64,000 nucleotides of DNA from Pseudoalteromonas sp. MEBiC 03607 (lineage in GTDB: Bacteria > Pseudomonadota > Gammaproteobacteria > Enterobacterales > Alteromonadaceae): contig NZ_SRRY01000001.1 in NCBI RefSeq assembly GCF_004792295.1, positions 289,501 to 353,500 on the forward strand, read 5' to 3'. Shown one piece after another: positions 57,826-64,000 of this stretch (the stretch's first letter is position 1; the number at the start of each line of letters is the position of its first letter). The notes under the pieces are model-generated. The model saw only the letters and a list, made by a program, of their open reading frames with translations, was not told the DNA's origin and made no database searches. The translations under genes were made by a program, and so were the position numbers.

Positions 57826-58079
57826 TCATTCCACACGAACGCCTCGATAAAGAAACCCTTTACAATTTAATCGAAAGCTATGTATTGCGTGAAGGCACTG
57901 ATTACGGTGAACAAGAGTTCAGCATTGAAAGTAAGGTAGCCCAAGTTCAGCAGCAATTAAAATCGGGAGAAGCCATGGTGTTCTTTTCTGAGTTACATGA
58001 GTCTGTGACAATTATTTCAAAAGCAGAGTTCATCGCCCTACAAGCTGATCCCGAGTACCAAGCGTCATTCAACGACTAA
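57822..58079 (+). CDS. yheU: YheU family protein
   Basis: An 85-aa protein starting [29 protein letters not shown] (in pieces), the YheU signature, with a C-terminal VTIISKAEF strand. Function unknown. The ATGA overlap with yheT shows coupling, as in E. coli. Confidence 0.92.
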   Translation: MIIPHERLDKETLYNLIESYVLREGTDYGEQEFSIESKVAQVQQQLKSGEAMVFFSELHESVTIISKAEFIALQADPEYQASFND

Positions 58080-58107
58080 ACTTGTAACTTTTATCGCAAC
58101 CCTTCAC

Positions 58108-58134
58108 AATGGCTTTTTAACTTAAAGAGCCATT
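58108..58134 (+). promoter_or_regulatory. Hairpin enclosing the ribosome binding site of the dipeptidase
   Basis: AATGGCTTTTTAA and TTAAAGAGCCATT pair over 12 of 13 positions. The right arm contains AAAGAG, the likely ribosome binding site of the gene at 58138. It could limit initiation; no U-run follows, so it is not a usual terminator. Confidence 0.45.
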
Positions 58135-58137
58135 AAA

Positions 58138-59331
58138 ATGAAAAAACTAAGCTCCTTATTTGCCGCTGTTTCGCTTGCCTTAATTGGGCAAGCCCATGCC
58201 GAGGAAGTAACAGCCTCAGCAAAAGCTATCAAGCTTACTAAAGAGACTATTTTAATTGATACCCATATCGACGTTCCGTACCGCATTCATGAAAAATGGG
58301 CAGATGTTACTAAAGCGACTAGCGATGGCGATTTTGATTACCCTCGAGCCGTAAAAGGTGGCTTAAATGCACCTTTTATGTCGATTTATATTCCTGCAAA
58401 TCTTGAATTTGAAGGCAAAGGTAAGAGCTACCAGCTTGCAAATCAGTTAATCGACAGTATGGAAGCCGTTGTACAGCGTGCACCAGAAAAGTTTGCAATT
58501 GCCGACTCAACAGACGATGTAAAAGCACAATTTCAGCAAGGCAAAATGTCTATTGCAATGGGTATGGAAAACGGCTCACCGATTGAAGGCGAGATTAAAA
58601 ACCTTAAGCATTTTTATGACCGTGGCATTCGTTACATCACGCTAGCTCATTCTCAAAGCAACCATATTTCTGACTCTTCATATGACCTTCGCCGTAAATG
58701 GAAAGGCCTTAGTCCATTTGGTAAAGAGCTAGTTAAAGAAATGAACAATATTGGCATGCTTGTCGACGTTTCGCATATTTCTGATGACGCGTTTTATCAA
58801 GTAATGGAAATCTCAAAAGTACCTGTAATTGCTTCGCACTCATCACTGCGTAAATATACACCGGGCTTTGAGCGTAATATGAATGACGACATGTTATTAG
58901 CCCTAAAAAAGAATGGCGGCGTTATTCAAATAAACTTTGGCTCAAGCTTTGTTACATCGCAAGCCGGCTCTTGGTATAACCAGCTCAAAGCAGCGAAAGC
59001 AGATAAGAAAAAAGAAGGCACTAAGCTAAGCAAAGATTTTGATGCAGCATATCGCGCAAAAAATCCATTTCCATTTGCAAGCCTAGAACAAGTTCTTGAT
59101 CACATTGATCATGTAGTTGAACTAATTGGCATTGATTATGTTGGTATTGGTTCTGACTACGATGGCGTCGGGGATTCATTACCTGTAGGCTTAAAAGACG
59201 TATCGAGCTACCCGAACCTAGTACAAGGGCTTATGGATCGCGGTTACAGTGATGCAGATATTAAAAAGATTTTAAGTGGCAATATGCTTCGTGTTTGGAA
59301 GCAAGCTGAGCAATACGCAGCGAATCACTAA
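58138..59331 (+). CDS. Periplasmic membrane dipeptidase (M19 family)
   Basis: The 397-aa product has a signal peptide (KLSSLFAAVSLALIGQAHA) and the renal dipeptidase barrel. Metal ligands are seen in LIDTHIDVPYR, the bridging Glu in MGMENGSPIEG, VDVSHISDDAF, ASHSSLRKYTP and GIGSDYDGVG. Family enzymes cleave dipeptides, including D-residue containing ones, with two zinc ions. A strong hairpin follows the stop. Confidence 0.93.
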   Translation: MKKLSSLFAAVSLALIGQAHAEEVTASAKAIKLTKETILIDTHIDVPYRIHEKWADVTKATSDGDFDYPRAVKGGLNAPFMSIYIPANLEFEGKGKSYQLANQLIDSMEAVVQRAPEKFAIADSTDDVKAQFQQGKMSIAMGMENGSPIEGEIKNLKHFYDRGIRYITLAHSQSNHISDSSYDLRRKWKGLSPFGKELVKEMNNIGMLVDVSHISDDAFYQVMEISKVPVIASHSSLRKYTPGFERNMNDDMLLALKKNGGVIQINFGSSFVTSQAGSWYNQLKAAKADKKKEGTKLSKDFDAAYRAKNPFPFASLEQVLDHIDHVVELIGIDYVGIGSDYDGVGDSLPVGLKDVSSYPNLVQGLMDRGYSDADIKKILSGNMLRVWKQAEQYAANH

Positions 59332-59338
59332 TTCTTAC

Positions 59339-59374
59339 CGCCAATAAGCGCTTATTTTTATGTGCTTATTGGCG
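59339..59374 (+). terminator. Strong hairpin after the dipeptidase gene
   Basis: Perfect 11-bp stem CGCCAATAAGC / GCTTATTGGCG with a 14-base T-rich loop. There is no U run after it, so termination efficiency is uncertain. Confidence 0.5.
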
Positions 59375-59452
59375 ACTACAACTTCTACTTCATAGCTATT
59401 GGTATTTTTTATTGGAAAAGGTTAAATTACCTTTTTTAGGAAGGATTTAACT

Positions 59453-60361
59453 ATGCTATTTAGTAAAGGAAACATATCACTTTGCTTAGCTGGAGCAGCT
59501 CTTGTAATCTCCTGCTACGGCACCTTTTTTCAAACCAAGCAGCCACAAATAAATCAGTTAACGACCGACTCAGAGCAACAATACAACTTAGCCAGCAGTG
59601 ATTTTGATGCTGTTGAGCATGATGATGGGCAAACCTTAGCAAGGTTGAATAAAAGTATTATTTCACTAAAAAAACAAGTTGCCGAGCTCAGGCAAGGTAG
59701 CGCATCGCACCAAACTATCACCCCAGATCTAAAAGAATCTGTACTCGCAATCCTCGCAGAGAAAGAGCAACAAGCGCTTGAAAAAGCCGAGCAGAATAAC
59801 CCGATTTATGGTTTTTATAATAGCCTACCTGATGACTACGAATTGAGATTAAAATCGGAACCCGATTATGCTGACAGTCTAAACAAACAACTACGTGAGC
59901 AAATTATTGATCCATACCAGTCAGACAAAGACCGTCTCAAAGCCATGGCTCAATTACAAATGAATATGTTTATGCTTGGCAAGCAAACGCTGCCAGAATA
60001 TGACTACGATATTGCTAATAGCATGCTAAATATCGCGGCCAATAGCCAAGATAATAAACTGCGCGTTCAAGCGATTGAGTTAGTTTCACAATCTCCTATT
60101 TTAGACTCAAGATTAACTCAACAATATACACAAATACTCGAGCGCGATGACAATGAATATATACGCCGCTTAGCAGCACAAGGGATACTATCGCAATATT
60201 TCATAGCACGAAATGAGCAAGCTGATAATAGCCAACAACTGGCGCAGCAAATTTTAACTATTTATAGGCACCCTATAAACGAGAGTGTAAAAAGCATTAT
60301 TGATGAAATGATTGGTGACCCGAATATGCTCGATGAGTTAAAGAAATCAGCAGGCGAGTAA
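59453..60361 (+). CDS. Hypothetical exported or membrane-anchored helical protein
   Basis: A 302-aa protein with an N-terminal hydrophobic segment (ISLCLAGAALVISCYGTF), a coiled coil at about 60-80 (LARLNKSIISLKKQVAELRQ), and a helical region from 125 on with repeat-like pairs (NMFMLGKQTLPEYDYDIANSML, LRVQAIELVSQSPILDSRL, IRRLAAQGILSQYF) that resemble HEAT-type repeats. AGGAAGG lies before the start. No family is recognised. Confidence 0.7.
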   Translation: MLFSKGNISLCLAGAALVISCYGTFFQTKQPQINQLTTDSEQQYNLASSDFDAVEHDDGQTLARLNKSIISLKKQVAELRQGSASHQTITPDLKESVLAILAEKEQQALEKAEQNNPIYGFYNSLPDDYELRLKSEPDYADSLNKQLREQIIDPYQSDKDRLKAMAQLQMNMFMLGKQTLPEYDYDIANSMLNIAANSQDNKLRVQAIELVSQSPILDSRLTQQYTQILERDDNEYIRRLAAQGILSQYFIARNEQADNSQQLAQQILTIYRHPINESVKSIIDEMIGDPNMLDELKKSAGE

Positions 60362-60422
60362 AGGCGGCAGATTAACCTTTCGCTCTATACAGCTTAAAGC
60401 TTCCAGCTTTTTCACCCATAAA

Positions 60423-60448
60423 AAAACCCGAGACTAAGCTCGGGTTTT
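60423..60448. terminator. Bidirectional terminator downstream of tuf
   Basis: AAAACCCGAG / CTCGGGTTTT with an ACTAAG loop; flanked by further A and T runs. It serves tuf (-) and probably the hypothetical gene (+). Confidence 0.88.
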
Positions 60449-60478
60449 TCTCAATGCTTAATGCATCACTATAGTTGA

Positions 60479-61663
60479 TTACTCAACGATAGATGCAACA
60501 ACACCAGCACCAACTGTACGGCCACCTTCACGGATAGCGAAGCGTAAACCTTCGTCCATCGCGATTGGGCAGATTAACTCTACAGTCATCTTGATGTTGT
60601 CACCAGGCATTACCATTTCTACGCCTTCTGGTAACTGTACGTCACCTGTTACGTCAGTTGTACGGAAGTAGAACTGTGGACGGTAACCTTTGAAGAAAGG
60701 AGTGTGACGACCACCTTCATCTTTAGAAAGTACGTATACTTCTGAAGTGAATTTAGTGTGTGGCTTGATTGAACCAGGCTTACAAAGTACTTGACCACGC
60801 TCAACGTCTTCACGCTTAGTACCACGTAGTAGTGCACCGATGTTCTCACCCGCACGACCTTCGTCTAGAAGCTTACGGAACATCTCAACACCTGTACAAG
60901 TTGTCTTCGTAGTTTCTTTGATACCTACGATTTCAACTTCGTCATTCACGTTGATGATACCAGCTTCAACACGGCCAGTTACAACAGTACCACGACCTTG
61001 GATTGAGAATACGTCTTCGATAGGCATGATGAATGGCTTATCGATGTCACGCTCTGGCTCTGGGATGTATGAATCTAGCGCGTCTGCTAGTTCAACGATC
61101 TTGTCTTCCCACTCTTTCTCGCCTTCTAACGCTTTAAGCGCAGAACCTTGGATTAGTGGTAAGTCATCACCTGGGAAGTCGTACTCAGAAAGAAGTTCAC
61201 GAACTTCCATCTCAACTAGCTCAAGTAGCTCTTCGTCGTCAACCATGTCACATTTGTTCATGAATACGATGATGTAAGGTACACCAACCTGACGAGAAAG
61301 TAGGATGTGCTCACGAGTTTGTGGCATAGGACCGTCAGTCGCAGCAACTACTAGGATTGCGCCGTCCATTTGAGCAGCACCAGTGATCATGTTTTTAACA
61401 TAATCGGCGTGTCCTGGACAGTCTACGTGTGCGTAGTGACGAGTTGGAGTATCGTACTCAACGTGTGAAGTTGAGATTGTGATACCACGCTCACGCTCTT
61501 CTGGAGCGTTATCGATTGATGCGAAGTCTTTAGCTACACCACCGTATACTTTTGCAAGTACGTTAGTGATTGCTGCTGTTAGAGTTGTTTTACCGTGGTC
61601 AACGTGGCCGATTGTACCAACGTTTACGTGCGGTTTTACGCGTTCAAACTTTTCTTTTGCCAT
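60479..61663 (-). CDS. tuf: Elongation factor Tu
   Basis: EF-Tu brings aminoacyl-tRNA to the ribosome. The 394-aa protein has all GTPase motifs: [27 protein letters not shown] and NKCD, then domains 2 and 3 ([11 protein letters not shown], ending [10 protein letters not shown]). It lies 136 bp after four tRNA genes, matching the E. coli thrU-tyrU-glyT-thrT-tufB cluster. A second tuf copy, usual in this group near rpsG-fusA, would be outside the window. Confidence 0.98.
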   Translation of the reverse strand: MAKEKFERVKPHVNVGTIGHVDHGKTTLTAAITNVLAKVYGGVAKDFASIDNAPEERERGITISTSHVEYDTPTRHYAHVDCPGHADYVKNMITGAAQMDGAILVVAATDGPMPQTREHILLSRQVGVPYIIVFMNKCDMVDDEELLELVEMEVRELLSEYDFPGDDLPLIQGSALKALEGEKEWEDKIVELADALDSYIPEPERDIDKPFIMPIEDVFSIQGRGTVVTGRVEAGIINVNDEVEIVGIKETTKTTCTGVEMFRKLLDEGRAGENIGALLRGTKREDVERGQVLCKPGSIKPHTKFTSEVYVLSKDEGGRHTPFFKGYRPQFYFRTTDVTGDVQLPEGVEMVMPGDNIKMTVELICPIAMDEGLRFAIREGGRTVGAGVVASIVE

Positions 61664-61799
61664 GACGGAACCTATCAGTTTTGTGTATCTAGATTACATA
61701 TGAAAATAATCCACCGAGGGTAGATTAATTTAATTTTTTCAAATTTCAAATAGTTTTTTCTGACAGATAAAGGAAGAAATTAAGATGAGTTCTCGATAC

Positions 61800-61875
61800 T
61801 GGTGCTGATAGGCAGATTTGAACTGCCGACCTCACCCTTACCAAGGGTGCGCTCTACCAACTGAGCTATATCAGC
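61800..61875 (-). tRNA. tRNA-Thr (anticodon GGT)
   Basis: Minus-strand cloverleaf starting GCTGATATAGCTC, anticodon loop CTTGGTAAG, T-loop GTTCAAATC, CCA encoded (61800-61802). It reads ACC/ACU. Confidence 0.95.
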
Positions 61876-61888
61876 AACACCAGAAGTC

Positions 61889-61963
<75 letters not shown>

Positions 61964-62007
61964 ATAGGAACCTGTTCTTAAACTACCTCTAACCGTCAAG
62001 AATAAAG

Positions 62008-62092
62008 TGGTGGAGGGAGCTGGATTCGAACCAGCGAAGGCTGAGCCGTCAGATTTACAGTCTGATCCCTTTGGCCGCTCGGGAACCCCTCC
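62008..62092 (-). tRNA. tRNA-Tyr (anticodon GTA)
   Basis: Minus-strand class II tRNA (85 nt, long variable arm) starting GGAGGGGTTCCCGAGCGG, anticodon loop CTGTAAAT with GTA, T-loop GTTCGAATC, encoded CCA. Confidence 0.95.
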
Positions 62093-62132
62093 ACGAAAAT
62101 TCTTTACTAAGTCACTTCCGGTAAAAGGAAAG

Positions 62133-62208
<76 letters not shown>

Positions 62209-62222
62209 ACTGCTTTAGTACG

Positions 62223-62258
62223 GGGCGAGATTCTAAGGTAAGGTTTATTGTGATGCAA
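62223..62258 (-). promoter_or_regulatory. Promoter of the tRNA-tuf operon with stringent-type discriminator
   Basis: On the minus strand: TTGCAT (-35, forward 62253-62258), 17-bp spacer, TAGAAT (-10, forward 62230-62235), then the GC-rich discriminator CTCGCCCC before the start at about 62223. AT-rich sequence before the -35 resembles an UP element. GC-rich discriminators are typical for ppGpp-controlled stable RNA promoters. Confidence 0.75.
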
Positions 62259-62325
62259 CAATAAAATCAAAAAAAATGTGATTTTATGTGTTAAACGCTC
62301 ACTATTCAGGCAAATATAGGCTTTT

Positions 62326-63024
62326 TTACTGTTTTAGTGTTAATTCTAACCAGTAATTCAGTCCTTTAAAAACAAGCTGACTGTCAAACTCACTCACAGC
62401 GAACTGCTCGGCCAACAACTTTCCATAGCCACCAGCGAATAATAAGCAGCTATTTTCATTATTAAGATGACGCTTAGCTTGCTCAATTGCCCCTACAGTC
62501 GCAACAAGCGCACCGTTTTTTAAACCATTAGGGGTGTTTCGGCCTAACTCTGCAGCAAATGGAGTTTGCCCATCATCGAACACTTTTTGCGTATTTTGCG
62601 TTAATGAGGTTGTCATTAAATCAAGCCCAGGCAAAATCCACCCGCCAAGGTGTTCTCCTTCGCTGTTTAATACATCAATCGTTGTTGCGGTGCCAGCATC
62701 GACCACAATACAGTGTTGCTTTGGCAGCTCCACATATGCAGCAATTAGTGCAAGCCAACGATCAATACCTAAATTGGTAAAGTGCTCGTAGGCACATTTT
62801 AAATTCTCAAGTTTAGCGCTTACTTTTGCCTCGTACACGGTAACTTTATGTTGCTCGGCTAACTTAATGAGAGGAGCAAGCAACTCGGTGCTGCCTACAC
62901 AAGCAAACACCATGTCATTAATTTGCGGCCAAGGCAGCGCATTCAGTTCACATTGTTTGTAACAGCCCTGATTATATAAAACAGCTTTAATAGCAGTATT
63001 ACCTACATCAACTAACAGTCTCAT
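62326..63024 (-). CDS. coaX: Type III pantothenate kinase CoaX
   Basis: CoaX phosphorylates pantothenate, the first step of coenzyme A synthesis. The 232-aa protein has the ASKHA motifs LLVDVGNTAIKAVLY, VVDAGTATTIDVL and GGWILPGLDLM, plus LFAGGYG near the end. The gene order birA-coaX-tRNA-tuf is common in Alteromonadales. It overlaps birA by 4 bp. Confidence 0.94.
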   Translation of the reverse strand: MRLLVDVGNTAIKAVLYNQGCYKQCELNALPWPQINDMVFACVGSTELLAPLIKLAEQHKVTVYEAKVSAKLENLKCAYEHFTNLGIDRWLALIAAYVELPKQHCIVVDAGTATTIDVLNSEGEHLGGWILPGLDLMTTSLTQNTQKVFDDGQTPFAAELGRNTPNGLKNGALVATVGAIEQAKRHLNNENSCLLFAGGYGKLLAEQFAVSEFDSQLVFKGLNYWLELTLKQ

Positions 63025-64000
63025 TTATCTGCCTTACGCAATGAAATCTCACCACCATAATAACTTTTTACCTCTCCGTCTTGGCGAATGCGGATACCAC
63101 CTTGGCTATCAATCCCTTCACAAATTCCTCGCCAGCTACGATGCCCTGTATTTAGCTCGACACACTCTTTAGCAAATGCATTTAAGCTATTCCATTGTAT
63201 GTACATCTCGTTTAGCCCTGACTGCTGGTACTGCGCTAATCGCTGTTCTAAACAAATACACAAATAAGCAGCGAGTTTATTCTTATCTAACTTTTGAACA
63301 TGCTGACTCAGGTCGGTCCAAGCTTGGTCAATGTGTTGGCTGACACTTTCGGGCATATGTAGGTTTATGCCAATACCGATCACTAATTGACAGGGCCCTT
63401 GTGGTTGCCCATCAAGTTCAACGAGAACACCCGCCAGTTTTTCTCTGTTTATATAAATATCGTTTGGCCACTTAAGCTCAACATCAATTTGATACAAAGC
63501 TTTTAAGGCATCATATACAGCTAGCCCTACTGCAATCGACACTCCCATCGCCGCCTGTAAGCCATCATCCAAGCGCCAGAAGTAACTAAAGTATAAATTA
63601 GCGCCAAATGGTGATTGCCATACTCGGCCGCGACGGCCTTTTCCTGCTTGTTGCATTTCCGCAACCAGTACAGTGCCAGATGTTAACGGAACATCACTTT
63701 GAAGACGGCGCATTAATTCACTGTTGGTTGAATCAATAATTGGCTGCACCTCAACGTTGGCTGTGTTACCACCTAGTTTGTTATACTGCTCAGTAATCGC
63801 TTGTTGATTTAGAAACCCTGCATTATTGTTCAGGCAATACCCTTTACCCGTTACTTTAAAGATATCTAGGCCCATTTCCTGCAAAGAATGAATATGTTTA
63901 CCAACAGCAGCACGGCTAATACCTAATTGCTCTCCTAATTGCTGGCCAGAAACAAAACCACCTTGATTGAGCGCTTGCAAAATAGCTAATTTGTTACCAT
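63021..64000 (-). CDS. birA: Biotin operon repressor / biotin-[acetyl-CoA carboxylase] ligase BirA (N-terminus outside window)
   Basis: BirA joins biotin to BCCP and represses biotin genes. The frame stays open to the window end (upstream codons read GNKLAILQ), so the TTG at 63980 is not the start and the first residues are missing. The winged HTH (GQQLGEQLGISRAAVGKHIHSLQ), the ligase motif AGKGRRGRVWQSP, KWPNDIYINREKLAGVLVEL and the C-terminal SH3-like domain (WRGICEGIDSQGGIRI) are present. It is in one chromosomal stretch with bioH, 60 kb away. Confidence 0.95.
   Translation of the reverse strand, partial: GNKLAILQALNQGGFVSGQQLGEQLGISRAAVGKHIHSLQEMGLDIFKVTGKGYCLNNNAGFLNQQAITEQYNKLGGNTANVEVQPIIDSTNSELMRRLQSDVPLTSGTVLVAEMQQAGKGRRGRVWQSPFGANLYFSYFWRLDDGLQAAMGVSIAVGLAVYDALKALYQIDVELKWPNDIYINREKLAGVLVELDGQPQGPCQLVIGIGINLHMPESVSQHIDQAWTDLSQHVQKLDKNKLAAYLCICLEQRLAQYQQSGLNEMYIQWNSLNAFAKECVELNTGHRSWRGICEGIDSQGGIRIRQDGEVKSYYGGEISLRKADK

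Noticed and set aside
60840..61277. 145-codon Ser-rich ORF antisense to tuf
   Set aside because: Long antisense frames opposite highly biased tuf codons are a well-known artefact.
63980..64000. TTG at 63980 as the birA start
   Set aside because: In-frame codons upstream (GNKLAILQ) continue a normal BirA N-terminus to the window end, so the gene is merely cut by the window.

Overview
The window looks like a chromosomal backbone segment from a marine gammaproteobacterium of the Alteromonadales, most probably Pseudoalteromonas. This rests on AT-rich codon use, on gene orders (slyX-yheV-yheS-yheT-yheU, rsd next to hemE, birA-coaX-tRNA-Thr/Tyr/Gly/Thr-tuf, leuABCD, fabR next to a desaturase) and on the overall look of the proteins. 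No taxonomic search was run. There is no prophage, CRISPR array, integron or transposase gene. Two genes run off the ends: tex (left) and birA (right).

Layout. 1-9100: tail of tex, a SprA-like protein paired with a miniature flagellar-rod-like protein, divergent bioH/comF, a large M14 carboxypeptidase, nfuA with an IscR-like operator, a MATE exporter and a polysaccharide deacetylase. 9081-17202: a complete chemotaxis operon on the minus strand, read as STAS-cheY-cheA-cheW-soluble triple-PAS MCP-cheR-cheD-cheB. 17371-25538: a cytochrome c oxidase operon (coxB with a fused cytochrome c domain, ctaD, ctaG, coxC, surf1, a CxxxC protein, ctaA, ctaB, sco) with a DUF2909 gene embedded antisense. 25935-31680: lexA with two SOS boxes, then a thioesterase, PepSY, VOC, endonuclease I, an S41 protease and small lipoproteins. 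31690-35825: a nitric-oxide detoxification module, nnrS-hmp divergent from norR, with NorR-type enhancers and a sigma-54 promoter visible. 35822-39203: LysR/FMN reductase pair, a 266-bp MITE-like element, a TerB-like protein and two exported hypotheticals. 39559-44441: leuABCD preceded by a leucine-rich leader peptide and an attenuator. 44654-47995: fabR, desaturase and sthA, with a FabR-type operator. 48011-50189: hemE, a candidate small RNA and rsd. 50363-60448: LD-carboxypeptidase, fkpA, a WD40 lipoprotein, the slyX-yheV-yheS cluster, a 46-aa DUF3149 membrane protein with FNR boxes, yheT-yheU, an M19 dipeptidase and a hypothetical. 60479-64000: tuf, four tRNAs, coaX and birA.

Most of the interest is regulatory. 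Several well-formed sites lie between the genes: the leu attenuator; a sigma-54/NorR module; an FNR promoter at exactly -41.5 driving a tiny membrane protein; IscR, FabR and LexA operators; and a GC-rich-discriminator tRNA promoter. An orphan promoter-to-terminator unit of about 130 nt between hemE and rsd has A-R-N triplet tracts typical of Hfq distal-face-binding sRNAs and is the best candidate for something undescribed. I did not see an obviously new multi-gene system.
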